Shown: piece after piece, positions 1 to 8,306 of the stretch | Layout of the letters: each line of letters opens with the position of its first letter | Position numbering within the stretch: the stretch's first letter is position 1 | Origin: Promineifilum sp. | GTDB lineage: Bacteria; Chloroflexota; Anaerolineae; Promineifilales; Promineifilaceae | Reading direction: 5' to 3' | NCBI GenBank assembly: GCA_020634335.1 | Contig: JACKBY010000002.1 | Span: forward strand, 124,001-188,000 | Length of the DNA stretch: 64,000 bases | Position numbers and translations under genes: made by a program | The notes under the pieces: generated by a model | What the model saw: only the letters and a program-made list of their open reading frames with translations | What the model was told of the DNA's origin: nothing | The model's database searches: none

Positions 1-1
1 G

Positions 2-1126
2 TGGGCCGTGTTGAGCAAGGCCGTCAGCCCGCTGCCGGTGGCCAAGGAACAGGAAGTGGACGGCCAAACCGTGCGTTACAGTGCGTTCGCCGATGTGGAA
101 GAACGATACCGCCAGCGCTATGCCGATCTGGCCGTCAACCCCGAAGTGCGTGACATCTTTCGCAAGCGCGCTCGCCTGGTCAGCGCCTTGCGCCGCTTCA
201 TGGATGATAACGGCTTTTTGGAGGCGGAGACGCCGATCTTGCAACCACTCTATGGGGGGGCGGCCGCGCGGCCATTCACGACCTATCACAATCAACTTAA
301 GCAGGAACTGTTTTTGCGCATTTCCTTTGAACTGTATCTGAAGCGGCTGCTGGTCGGCGGCTTCGAGCGGGTCTATGAGATCGGCCGCGATTTTCGCAAT
401 GAGGGCGTCAGTTTCAAGCACAACCCCGAGTTCACCCAATTGGAATTCTACGCCGCCTACTGGGACTATCACGACGTCATGGACTTTACCGAGCGCATGA
501 TCGCCTACGTGGCCGAAGCCGTGCTGGGGACGACCGAGATCGTCTATCAGGGCCACACCATCCGGCTGGGCGAGCCGTGGCAGCGCCTGACCATGCGCGA
601 CGCGATCAAGCAGTTTGCCGAGATCGATTACATGGACTACCCTGATGGGCCATCGCTGGCCGCGGCCGTCAAAAAGCTGGGTGGCGACGCCCCGCCCGAT
701 GCCCCTTGGGGCAAGCTCATCGACGGCTTGCTGGGAGATTTCGTCGAGCCGCGCCTCATCCAACCGACATTCATCCTGGATTATCCGCGAGATATTTCCC
801 CTTTGGCCAAGAGTGTGCCCGGCGATCCGCGCCACGTCGAACGGTTTGAGTTTTTCATTGGCGGCATGGAGATGGGCAACGCCTTCACCGAGTTAAACGA
901 TCCCATCGAGCAACGCCGGCGATTCGAAGCGTTGCAAGACTTGTTCGGGCAGGAAGACGAGGAGCGCAATCCCATCGACGAAGACTATTTACGGGCCATG
1001 CGCTATGGCATGCCGCCCAACGGCGGCTTCGGTATGGGGGTTGATCGGCTGGCGATGCTCCTGACCGACAGCCGCACGCTGCGCGAGGTGTTGTTGTTTC
1101 CCCACCTGCGGGATAAAGACGAATAG
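2..1126 (+). CDS. lysS: Lysine--tRNA ligase, class II (5' end outside window)
   Basis: Charges tRNA-Lys with lysine in the cytoplasm. About 374 residues are visible, against roughly 500 in the family, so the N-terminal OB-fold anticodon-binding domain lies before the window and the frame is open from base 2. The class II catalytic core is complete. Motif 1 is seen around GGAAARPF, motif 2 around VYEIGRDFRNEG followed by HNPEFTQLEFY, and motif 3 as GFGMGVDRLAML near the C-terminus. A GNAT gene follows 39 bp downstream on the same strand. The protein ends in a charged tail (RDKDE). The family assignment is secure; only the missing 5' part is unseen. Confidence 0.95.
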   Translation, partial: WAVLSKAVSPLPVAKEQEVDGQTVRYSAFADVEERYRQRYADLAVNPEVRDIFRKRARLVSALRRFMDDNGFLEAETPILQPLYGGAAARPFTTYHNQLKQELFLRISFELYLKRLLVGGFERVYEIGRDFRNEGVSFKHNPEFTQLEFYAAYWDYHDVMDFTERMIAYVAEAVLGTTEIVYQGHTIRLGEPWQRLTMRDAIKQFAEIDYMDYPDGPSLAAAVKKLGGDAPPDAPWGKLIDGLLGDFVEPRLIQPTFILDYPRDISPLAKSVPGDPRHVERFEFFIGGMEMGNAFTELNDPIEQRRRFEALQDLFGQEDEERNPIDEDYLRAMRYGMPPNGGFGMGVDRLAMLLTDSRTLREVLLFPHLRDKDE

Positions 1127-1165
1127 CCCATAGAGGCAAATCGTTCAAAGGGAGCATATCAGCGT

Positions 1166-2083
1166 ATGAGCAGCAACATATCCTTCCGCAAGGCTACCCT
1201 TGAGGACACTGCCGCCATCTTCCGCCTCTTTCTTTTCTCCGTGCGCGATTTGGCCTATCGTCAGGGAGCACGGGCCGTGAATGATGGGGACGATCCCGAA
1301 GTCATCGCTGCTACCTGGAAACAGCGTCAATCCATGTTCGAGCACCTGACGCGCACCGCCCGGCACTTTTGGGTTGCAGACCGGGATGGAACCCTGTTGG
1401 GCTACGCGCGCTCCATCCTCAGACACGACATGCTGGAGTTGACGGAATTTTTCGTGTCGCCCGCGGCGCAGTCGGGCGGGATTGGCCGCGAGCTGCTGCG
1501 GCTGGCGTTTGCCGATACGCAAGCGCGCCTACGAACGGTCCTGGCCTCAACCGACGTGCGGGCACAATCTTTATACCTCAAGTCCGGCGTCTATCCCTTG
1601 TTTCCGATTGGGCACTTTAGCCGCCCGGCGGAACCAACGACAATCGATAGTGACCTTCATTTCGAGCCGATGGATCATTCATCGGAGACGCTCGCTCTCC
1701 TGGACGAGGTGGATACGACTGTATTGGGGTATCCGCGCTCCATCGATCATCAATGGTTTTGGGGTAATCGCGATGGATTCCTTGTGTATCGCAACCGTAC
1801 GGCGGTAGGGTATGGATACGTCAGTCGTGGCTTCGGCAGTGGCCCATTCGCCCTGCTCGAACCAGCCGATTACCCGGCCGTGCTGGCCCACGCAGAAACG
1901 ATGGCGGCGCGCTCGGATCAGGCGGAATTAGCCCTGCAGGTGCCGCTGATCAATCGCTCGGCCGTTGCCTACCTGGTCGGCCGCGGCTATCGGCTTGACC
2001 CGTCCTTTATGTTTTTCATGAGCGACGGACGCGCAGACCTGATGGACCGTTATCTCATAACCGGCCCGCCATACTTTGTTTAA
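1166..2083 (+). CDS. GNAT family N-acetyltransferase, two-domain
   Basis: The protein has 305 residues. The N-terminal half (about 5-140) reads as a GNAT domain: a hydrophobic strand in FWVADRDGTLLGYARS, a strand leading to LTEFFVSP, and an acetyl-CoA loop-like stretch SGGIGRELLRLAF. The C-terminal half (about 150-300) looks like a second, degenerate GNAT-like fold ending in SFMFFMSDG, a pattern seen in tandem GNAT proteins. The substrate cannot be told from sequence. A GGGAG element lies about 10 nt upstream of the ATG. The gene follows lysS by 39 bp and may be co-transcribed with it. It ends just before a strong hairpin shared with the convergent msrA. Confidence 0.8.
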   Translation: MSSNISFRKATLEDTAAIFRLFLFSVRDLAYRQGARAVNDGDDPEVIAATWKQRQSMFEHLTRTARHFWVADRDGTLLGYARSILRHDMLELTEFFVSPAAQSGGIGRELLRLAFADTQARLRTVLASTDVRAQSLYLKSGVYPLFPIGHFSRPAEPTTIDSDLHFEPMDHSSETLALLDEVDTTVLGYPRSIDHQWFWGNRDGFLVYRNRTAVGYGYVSRGFGSGPFALLEPADYPAVLAHAETMAARSDQAELALQVPLINRSAVAYLVGRGYRLDPSFMFFMSDGRADLMDRYLITGPPYFV

Positions 2084-2103
2084 TTGACAACACGAGACAA
2101 AAA

Positions 2104-2140
2104 TCACGGCTGTGTCGGGCACTTCCCGACACAGCCGTGA
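2104..2140 (-). terminator. Perfect 16-bp hairpin, terminator for msrA (possibly bidirectional)
   Basis: The arms at 2104-2119 and 2125-2140 are perfectly complementary, with a 5-nt CACTT loop. Read on the minus strand the hairpin is followed by TTTTTG (2103-2098), as in an intrinsic terminator of msrA. On the plus strand there is no T-run, so termination of the GNAT gene from this side would be weaker. Confidence 0.8.
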
Positions 2141-2201
2141 TGTCCATAGTGCCCAAAGAAGGGAGCTGGCACCGTGCCTCGGTCGGGGCCGCTCACCCAA
2201 C

Positions 2202-2753
2202 TTAGGCCGTTTGCTTCAGCTTGTCCTGAAACGACTTGCGGAACTTGCGCACCTTCGGATCGACCACGTAGACGCAATAGGGCTGGTTGGGGTTATTGCT
2301 AAAATAGTCCTGGTGGTAGCCTTCGGCTTCATAGAATGTGTCGAACGGGACGATCTCCGTGACGATGGGGTCGGGCCAGACGCGCGCGGCTTCTGTTTCG
2401 GCGCGAGTGCGCTCGGCGGCCGCCTTCTGCGCCTCGTCATGATAGAAGATCACCGAACGGTATTGTGGGCCGGAATCATTGCCCTGGCGGTTGAGCGTCG
2501 TCGGGTCATGGATGCGCCAGAAGATGTACAAAATCTCGTCATAGGTGATGACGGCGGGATCGAACCACACCTGCACGACCTCCGCGTGGCCGGTGCGCTT
2601 GCCGCAAACCTGTTCATAGGTCGGATTGGCAATGTGGCCGCCGGAGTATCCGGAGACGACGCGCTCGACCCCCGCCACGTCGCGGTAGATGGCGTCCAGA
2701 CACCAGAAACATCCCCCGCCCAGCGTTGCCACTTCAAGTTGATGGGTTGACAT
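2202..2753 (-). CDS. msrA: Peptide methionine-(S)-S-oxide reductase MsrA
   Basis: Reduces the S epimer of methionine sulfoxide in proteins and free methionine, protecting against oxidation in the cytoplasm. The 183-residue protein carries the signature GGGCFWC with the catalytic Cys at residue 15, then GYSGGH and a GHAEVVQVWFDP segment typical of the family. I chose the ATG at 2753 because AAGGAG (2770-2765) sits 11 nt upstream and the protein then begins as MsrA proteins do. The frame is open a further 44 codons upstream without family similarity. There is no fused or adjacent MsrB. It is transcribed toward the lysS/GNAT pair and ends at a strong terminator hairpin. Confidence 0.95.
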   Translation of the reverse strand: MSTHQLEVATLGGGCFWCLDAIYRDVAGVERVVSGYSGGHIANPTYEQVCGKRTGHAEVVQVWFDPAVITYDEILYIFWRIHDPTTLNRQGNDSGPQYRSVIFYHDEAQKAAAERTRAETEAARVWPDPIVTEIVPFDTFYEAEGYHQDYFSNNPNQPYCVYVVDPKVRKFRKSFQDKLKQTA

Positions 2754-3006
2754 AATAAAAAAATCTCCTTCCAAGGATTGGTAACTCGTAAAAATCGATC
2801 TCGCAGCAGGCCGCCACTCAATATGATAACAAGACTCAGTCTGTACCGGCGCGATATTTTGCGGCCGCTCATTTGCTATCCGCATATCCCCTAGATGGGC
2901 CGTCGCAATTCCCCCTTACGCGGGCCATATTACACAGAGATTACGGGTCGAGGGCAAAGGATTGCCGCTTCAGGGCCGGGCTGGACTTTGCTGACTCCGA
3001 GCCAAG

Positions 3007-3034
3007 TTGACGCCCGCCGTTCATCCATTAGAAT
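3007..3034 (+). promoter_or_regulatory. Promoter of xdhC, leaderless type
   Basis: The -35 is TTGACG (3007-3012), the spacer is 16 bp and the -10 is TAGAAT (3029-3034). The ATG at 3043 is only 8 nt after the -10, so transcription should begin at or next to the start codon. There is no Shine-Dalgarno sequence. The TTG that opens the longer frame at 3007 is itself the -35 box. Confidence 0.7.
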
Positions 3035-3042
3035 CATCCTTT

Positions 3043-4104
3043 ATGAAAGAAGTCATCGACGCGATTGACGAATGGCTGGCGGCCGGGGAAGTGGGGATTG
3101 CCTTGGCGACGGTCATCACGACTTGGGGGTCCGCGCCGCGCAAGGTGGGGGCCAAAATGGCCTTTACCGCCGAAGGGCGGGCCATTGCCGGATCAGTCAG
3201 CGGCGGTTGCGTCGAGGGTGCTGTCATCGAAGCCGGCGGCGAGGTGTTGGCGACCAACCGGCCGCAGCTCCTACACTTCGGCGTGGCCGACGAGACGGCC
3301 TGGAGCGTTGGCCTGGCTTGCGGTGGAGAAATCGACGTTTTTGTGGAGCGCCTGGACGTTCTCGCCTACGCGTCGGCGCGGGAGCAGGTCGTGGCCAATC
3401 AGCCGGTGACGATTGTCACGGTCATTCGCGGGGACGATGAGCAGATCGGTCGCCACCTGATCGTTACCGATGAGGCTGTTTCCGGCACGCTTGGCGCGGC
3501 GTGGGATGAACGGGTCATCGAGCTCACCCGCCGAACGCGGCAATCGACGCGCATGGCGTTGCTGGACGAGGTCGAGCTTTTCGTCGATGTCGTGCGGCCG
3601 TCGCCGGCCCTGGTCATCGTCGGTGGGGCGCATATCGCCGTCGCCCTGGCAAAACTCGCCACAATCCTGGGGTATCGAACGGTTGTCATCGACCCGCGCC
3701 GGGCCTTCGGCAGCCAGGCGCGCTTTGCTGGCGTCGACAAGCTGGTGTCTTTGTGGCCGGATAAGGCTTTCGAGGACACGCCTCTCCGGTCGGACATGGC
3801 CGTTGTGACCCTCAGCCATGATCCCAAGATCGACGACCCGGCGCTACAGGCCGCACTGGCGAGCGACGTCTTCTATATTGGGGCGCTGGGCAGCCGCTCG
3901 ACCCACGCGAGACGTCGAGAGCGTCTGTCGGCGCTGGGCTTTGACAACACGCAACTGGGACGCATCCACGCGCCGGTGGGGCTGGATATCGGAGCCGACA
4001 ACCCCGAAGAGATCGCCCTGGCGATCATGGCCGAAGTTGTGGCGGCCTACCGGCAGGCCGGGCAACTCCGCGCCGGGTCAAACCAAACTACCTCTCGGCC
4101 CTGA
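3043..4104 (+). CDS. xdhC: XdhC/CoxI family protein
   Basis: XdhC-type proteins bind molybdenum cofactor, protect it and insert it into xanthine dehydrogenase-type enzymes. The 353-residue protein has the N-terminal XdhC/CoxI domain (GSAPRKVGAKM, then SGSVSGGCVEGAV, about residues 25-75). A C-terminal Rossmann domain (VIVGGAHIAVALAKLA, about 188-205) ends with the family segment GALGSRSTHARRRERL and GLDIGADNPEEIALAI. The start is fixed by a promoter whose -10 lies 8 nt before the ATG. No xanthine or CO dehydrogenase subunit lies in this window, so its client enzyme is encoded elsewhere. The 3' end overlaps the convergent galE by 17 bp. Confidence 0.9.
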   Translation: MKEVIDAIDEWLAAGEVGIALATVITTWGSAPRKVGAKMAFTAEGRAIAGSVSGGCVEGAVIEAGGEVLATNRPQLLHFGVADETAWSVGLACGGEIDVFVERLDVLAYASAREQVVANQPVTIVTVIRGDDEQIGRHLIVTDEAVSGTLGAAWDERVIELTRRTRQSTRMALLDEVELFVDVVRPSPALVIVGGAHIAVALAKLATILGYRTVVIDPRRAFGSQARFAGVDKLVSLWPDKAFEDTPLRSDMAVVTLSHDPKIDDPALQAALASDVFYIGALGSRSTHARRRERLSALGFDNTQLGRIHAPVGLDIGADNPEEIALAIMAEVVAAYRQAGQLRAGSNQTTSRP

Positions 4105-5125
4105 CCCCTGCTTTAATCCCATAGCCATCGGGATTCTGCGATTGCCAGCGCCAGGTATCAGCCACCATGGTGTCCAGATCGCGAGCCGCGCGCCAGCCTA
4201 ATTCTTGCGCCGCGCGAGACGGATCGGCATAGGAAATGGCGGCGTCGCCCGGACGCGGGGCCATGATTTGCAAGGGGAGTTCGCGGCCGCAAGCCCGCCC
4301 AAACGCCCCAACCACTTCCAGCACACTGTACCCCCGCCCCGTGCCCAGGTTGTAGGTAAACAAGCCGCTGTCGCCGTTTAGCTTTTCCAGCGCCAACAAA
4401 TGTCCCAGCGCCAGATCGACGACGTGGATGTAGTCGCGTATGCCCGTTCCGTCGGGGGTAGGATAGACGTCGCCGTAGACCGGCAGAAACGGCAGCCGCC
4501 CGGCCGCCACGCGCGCGATGTAGGGCACCAGATTGTTGGGGATACCGTTGGGGTCTTCGCCGATGCGGCCGCTGGGATCGGCGCCGATGGGGTTGAAGTA
4601 GCGCAGGATGGCGATAGCCCAGCGGTTATCGGCTTGGCGCAAGTCACGCAGAATATCCTCTACAATGACCTTGGTTTGGCCGTAAGGGTTAACTGGGGCC
4701 AGGGGCGTATCCTCGGTGATAGGCATCGTCGGGGGATCGCCGTAGACGGTGGCCGACGAGCTGAAGACGAACCGGCGCACCTCATGGCGAGACATGCATT
4801 CCAGTAGGTTGATCGTGCCGGTGACGTTATTATGATAGTAGCGCAACGGCTGGGCCACTGACTCGCCCACAGACTTGAGCGCCGCGAAGTGGATGACGGC
4901 CTCGATGGGAGAGGCGCGGAAAACGGTTTCGAGTCCTTCCTCATCCAGCAGATCGGTCCGATAAAAGGTCAACGACTTGCCGGCCAGCACTTCTACCCGG
5001 CGCAGAGCTTCCTCCTGGCTGTTGATGAGATTGTCCACGACGACAACGTCATGTCCGGCGCGAAGCAACTCGAGCGCGGTGTGACTGCCGATGTAGCCGG
5101 CCCCGCCGGTAACCAAAATACGCAT
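4088..5125 (-). CDS. galE: UDP-glucose 4-epimerase GalE
   Basis: Interconverts UDP-glucose and UDP-galactose with tightly bound NAD, feeding surface glycan synthesis. The 345-residue protein has the extended-SDR nucleotide-binding motif TGGAGYIGSH at residues 7-16. The catalytic Ser lies in SSSATVYG and the Tyr-Lys pair in NPYGQTK; a substrate-binding stretch (PNNLVPYIARVAAG) follows. Length and motifs are normal for bacterial GalE. GGAG lies 8 nt upstream of the ATG. Its stop overlaps the end of xdhC by 17 bp, tail to tail. A zinc-ribbon gene is transcribed in the same direction 61 bp upstream. Confidence 0.94.
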   Translation of the reverse strand: MRILVTGGAGYIGSHTALELLRAGHDVVVVDNLINSQEEALRRVEVLAGKSLTFYRTDLLDEEGLETVFRASPIEAVIHFAALKSVGESVAQPLRYYHNNVTGTINLLECMSRHEVRRFVFSSSATVYGDPPTMPITEDTPLAPVNPYGQTKVIVEDILRDLRQADNRWAIAILRYFNPIGADPSGRIGEDPNGIPNNLVPYIARVAAGRLPFLPVYGDVYPTPDGTGIRDYIHVVDLALGHLLALEKLNGDSGLFTYNLGTGRGYSVLEVVGAFGRACGRELPLQIMAPRPGDAAISYADPSRAAQELGWRAARDLDTMVADTWRWQSQNPDGYGIKAGVRAER

Positions 5126-5186
5126 CTATATTTCTCCGTGAGTTGATGGAGGACTGTGAGCAGGCCTGGGAGTAAGCCCGAATTGC

Positions 5187-5885
5187 CTAAATGGGGCAGA
5201 GAATACGACCGCAGTTTTCGCAATAGACCAGCTTGCCTTGATCTGCGGCTCGAATGACCGCGCTGGAGAGCGTCAGCCGGCAACCGAGGCATTTATTGGC
5301 CTGCAAGCCAGCGACGGCCAGGCCGTTCTTCTGACGGCTGATGGCGTCATAGGATTTCAACAATGCCGGTTCGGCCAATGTCACGTGCCGCCCCCGTTTT
5401 TCGAGTAGCGAGTTGAGATGCAGCGCCAGGGTTTGCTGCTCTTGGCGCAATGCGGCCGAAGCGTCAGTAAACTCGCCGGCCCGGCTCGCCACCTCGTCGT
5501 CGGCCACGGCCAGAATGCCTTTACGCTCGTCAATCTCCATCATCATGAGCAGGGCGTCATCCTCAAGCGCGGCGCGCCGCCGGCCAAGTGCTTCCAACTC
5601 GTTCTGCAAGTCGGTCAGCTCTTTGGGATTTTTGACCGACCCCGAGTAGAGGCGTTCCTCAGATCGCCGGGCCTTCTCGGCCACGGAGGCGATCTCCAGC
5701 GTCAGGTCTTTGTGTTGGGCCTGCCATTGTTGCAGGTCGGCCCGGGCCGCCGCGGCGCGCTCGCGGGCGGCAAGCAGGGCGGCCGGCTCCTTCTGCAACC
5801 GCAGTACCTCGCCCAGACGTTGTTTCTCGGCCCGAATCTCGTTGTCGATTTGTTGTAGGTCGTAAAGGACTTGTGCCTGGCTCAT
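5187..5885 (-). CDS. Coiled-coil protein with C-terminal C4 zinc ribbon
   Basis: The protein has 232 residues. Residues from about 5 to 165 are rich in Glu, Lys, Arg, Ala and Gln with heptad spacing and should form a long coiled-coil hairpin. The C-terminus holds a zinc ribbon with CxxC pairs at about 199/202 and 222/225. This is the architecture of the widespread bacterial family annotated as C4-type zinc ribbon domain proteins (DUF164-like), which are thought to act as nucleic-acid-binding or protein-protein adaptors. I chose ATG 5885, with AGAGG just upstream, over an in-frame ATG nine codons earlier. The molecular role is not established. Confidence 0.85.
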   Translation of the reverse strand: MSQAQVLYDLQQIDNEIRAEKQRLGEVLRLQKEPAALLAARERAAAARADLQQWQAQHKDLTLEIASVAEKARRSEERLYSGSVKNPKELTDLQNELEALGRRRAALEDDALLMMMEIDERKGILAVADDEVASRAGEFTDASAALRQEQQTLALHLNSLLEKRGRHVTLAEPALLKSYDAISRQKNGLAVAGLQANKCLGCRLTLSSAVIRAADQGKLVYCENCGRILCPI

Positions 5886-5946
5886 CGGTGTTTCGCCTCT
5901 GGTGACAGGCATTGTAGCACATCGACCCCGATTGGCGAACCCGGGG

Positions 5947-5952
5947 TATAAT
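5947..5952 (+). promoter_or_regulatory. -10 box TATAAT, leaderless start of FemX-like gene
   Basis: A consensus TATAAT ends 9 nt before the ATG at 5962, with no ribosome-binding site between them. No convincing -35 box is seen. A transcript starting 6-9 nt after the -10 would begin at the start codon. Confidence 0.6.
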
Positions 5953-5961
5953 CTACTCCCT

Positions 5962-7023
5962 ATGGTTGCAAATATGTTTGAGCTGGGCGAGCAGCCCTAT
6001 TCGGAGACCGATGCCGAGTGGGATTCGTTTGTGGCCGCGCACCCGCGCGGCAGTCTGTTGCAAACTACCAACTGGGCGCGTCTGAAGAGCCGTTTTGGTT
6101 GGTCGTCGCAGCGCGTATGGATGCGCCGCGACGGACGTCTGGTGGGCGGGGCGCAGGTCCTCTTTCGTTCCGTGGCTCTGGGTATCATCAAGCTGGGTTA
6201 CGTGCCCCACGGCCCCCTGGTTGATTGGAATGACGCCGAGCAGGTCGATGTCTTGTTCAACCACATCGACCAGGCCGCCTACAGTCGGGGAGCCGGGATG
6301 GTCAAGATCGAGCCGCGCATCTGGCAGCGGGAGATGGGGCCGGAGGAATGGGAAGCGCTCTACCGGCGGCATGGTTGCGTCCCGTCGCCGGATACCATCC
6401 AGCCGCCGCGCACAGTGGTGATCGATCTCCGCCCCTCGGAAGACGACATCCTGGCGCGCATGAAGCAGAAGACGCGCTACAACATCCGGCTGGCCGAGAA
6501 GAAAGGCGTCACGGTTCGCGAAGGCACGGCCGCCGACTTGCCTGCCTTCAACCGATTGATGCTCATCACCGGGCGGCGCGATAATTTCGGTATCCACGAT
6601 TCCAACTACTATCGTGCGGCCTATGAACTGTTTGCCCCACAGAACGCGGCGCTGTGGCTGGCCGAATACCAGGGGCAGCCCCTGGCCGGGGTCATGGTAT
6701 TTGCGTCGGGTCACTCGGCCGCCTATCTTTACGGCGCGTCGAGCGACGAAGAGCGGCAGCGCATGCCGGCCTATGCCGCGCAGTGGGCGGCCATGCGCTG
6801 GGCCAAAGCACGCGGCTGTATCACGTATGACATGTGGGGCGTACCCGATGCCGAAGAAGACGAACTGGAGACGTCTTTTGCCGACCGCCGTGACGGCTTG
6901 TGGCCGGTCTACCGCTTCAAGCGCGGCTTTGGCGGCGAGGTGGTGCGGACGGTCGGCGCGGCCGACCGCGTCTACAACAATCTGCTCCACCGCCTCTACA
7001 CTCGGCGGCGCGGTCAACCATAG
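5962..7023 (+). CDS. FemABX-family aminoacyltransferase (paralogue 1)
   Basis: FemABX enzymes add amino acids from aminoacyl-tRNA to the peptidoglycan stem peptide (FemX/FemA/FemB, MurM); some members act on other acceptors. The 353-residue protein has two GNAT-like halves. Recognisable segments are LQTTNWARLKSRFGW near residue 35, the highly conserved MKQKTRYNIRLAEKKG near 167, a GNAT core LYGASSDEERQRMPAYAAQWAAM, and YDMWGVPD followed by YRFKRGFGGEVV. The start is set by a TATAAT 9 nt upstream. A clear paralogue sits at 8307-9437, separated by a Ca2+/H+ exchanger. Exact substrate and transferred residue cannot be read from sequence. Confidence 0.85.
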   Translation: MVANMFELGEQPYSETDAEWDSFVAAHPRGSLLQTTNWARLKSRFGWSSQRVWMRRDGRLVGGAQVLFRSVALGIIKLGYVPHGPLVDWNDAEQVDVLFNHIDQAAYSRGAGMVKIEPRIWQREMGPEEWEALYRRHGCVPSPDTIQPPRTVVIDLRPSEDDILARMKQKTRYNIRLAEKKGVTVREGTAADLPAFNRLMLITGRRDNFGIHDSNYYRAAYELFAPQNAALWLAEYQGQPLAGVMVFASGHSAAYLYGASSDEERQRMPAYAAQWAAMRWAKARGCITYDMWGVPDAEEDELETSFADRRDGLWPVYRFKRGFGGEVVRTVGAADRVYNNLLHRLYTRRRGQP

Positions 7024-7054
7024 AAACCGGGTTCTTCCCCCAAACCCGGTTTCT
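7022..7054. terminator. Hairpin between convergent FemX-like and exchanger genes
   Basis: The 12-bp perfect arms (7022-7033 and 7043-7054) flank a 9-nt loop. The hairpin begins in the stop codon of the FemX-like gene and lies between two convergent genes, so it may serve both. T-runs are weak. The core GAAACCGGGTT resembles a short palindrome seen elsewhere in intergenic parts of this window. Confidence 0.6.
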
Positions 7055-7071
7055 GGAACGCTTCACTTTCG

Positions 7072-8157
7072 TTAGAGGAAGAAGAACGCTACCGCCAGAA
7101 TCGCGTAAAGCACCAGTAACATGGAACCTTCCAGCCAGTTGCTGCGACCGTCGAGCGACACCAGCGCGGCGATGAGCGATGCCGCCGACACAGCCAGAAT
7201 CTCGTAGGTCGTGAATTCCAGCGGCATGGGATTGCCCAGTGCCAGGCTGATGAAGACCAGAAGCGGAGCCACAAACAGGGCGATCTGCAAGCTGGAGCCG
7301 ATGGCGATACTCAGGGCCAAATCCATCTTGTTCTTGGCCGCCACCTGGACGGCAACGAAGTGCTCGGCGGCGTTGCCCACCAGCGGGATCAGGATGATAC
7401 CCAGGAAGAACTCGCTGAGACCCAGCGATTCCGTCACCGGCTCAACGGCCCCCACCAGGAATTCCGAAAGCAGGGCGATAAAGCCCACGGCCACCACGAG
7501 GACGATGAGGGCATGGGTCGTGCTCCAGCCGGTGGGGGCGTGGGCCTCGCGCGCCTGGGGGTCGCCTTCGGTCACTTGCGACGTGAACGAATGCAGGATC
7601 ACCAAGCCGTACATGATGAGGATGGCCACCGCCGCGCCGATACTGAGATACTCCACGCGCGTGAAGTCGGGTTCCAGCGCCTGATTGAAAAACGAGGGAA
7701 TCGCCAGTGTGAACACGGCCAGCACCAGCAATGTGGCATCGAGGCCGGCGTTCTCGCGGTTAAACTTCTGGTAGCCGTGCCGGAGGCCGCCGATGAGTAT
7801 GGAGAGGCCCATGATCAGTAAAAGGTTGCCCAGAATAGAGCCGGTGATCGAGGCCAGTACCAGGTCGATTAATCCTTTGCGCAGGGCGACGATAGCGATG
7901 ATCAGCTCGGCGGCGTTGCCCAACGTCGCGTTCAGCAGCCCGCCGGCGCGCTCGCCGATCTTTTCGGCCAGGGCTTCGGTGCCCTCGCCGATCATCGCTG
8001 CCAGGGGTACGATGGCCGCTGCCGAGGCCAGCAACACCATCACCGGGTTGGCGTGAGTGAGTTCCAGAATGATGGCAACGGGGATAAACAGGGTTAGGAT
8101 GAGGAGAATAGAGTTTAGCCCGATCCAGTGTTCGATTTTGCCTAGAAATCCCTGCAT
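7072..8157 (-). CDS. Calcium/proton exchanger (CaCA superfamily, CAX type)
   Basis: A membrane antiporter that exports Ca2+ in exchange for H+. The 361-residue protein has about 11 hydrophobic segments and the two inverted repeat motifs of the CAX family. The first is LLNATLGNAAELIIAIVAL at about residues 70-88; the second, near 240, is IILIPLVGNAAEHFVAV. Both have the GNAAE cation-binding core. The central part carries a hydrophilic loop (FTSQVTEGDPQAREAH). ATG 8157 has GGAGGG 9 nt upstream; the longer open frame upstream shows no similarity. It lies between two FemX-like paralogues, which suggests insertion after a tandem duplication. Confidence 0.92.
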   Translation of the reverse strand: MQGFLGKIEHWIGLNSILLILTLFIPVAIILELTHANPVMVLLASAAAIVPLAAMIGEGTEALAEKIGERAGGLLNATLGNAAELIIAIVALRKGLIDLVLASITGSILGNLLLIMGLSILIGGLRHGYQKFNRENAGLDATLLVLAVFTLAIPSFFNQALEPDFTRVEYLSIGAAVAILIMYGLVILHSFTSQVTEGDPQAREAHAPTGWSTTHALIVLVVAVGFIALLSEFLVGAVEPVTESLGLSEFFLGIILIPLVGNAAEHFVAVQVAAKNKMDLALSIAIGSSLQIALFVAPLLVFISLALGNPMPLEFTTYEILAVSAASLIAALVSLDGRSNWLEGSMLLVLYAILAVAFFFL

Positions 8158-8306
8158 TGAATTGTTCCCTCCGAAAGCCTGTCCAGAATGGTGTCGGATT
8201 GTATCAGAACCGTCGGAAGTACCAACGAAAAAAGGGATGATGCACCTCATGGCTGATCGCGGTATGATTGGGTGAATCGCGGCCCGGTGCCGCATTTTTT
8301 GTACCG

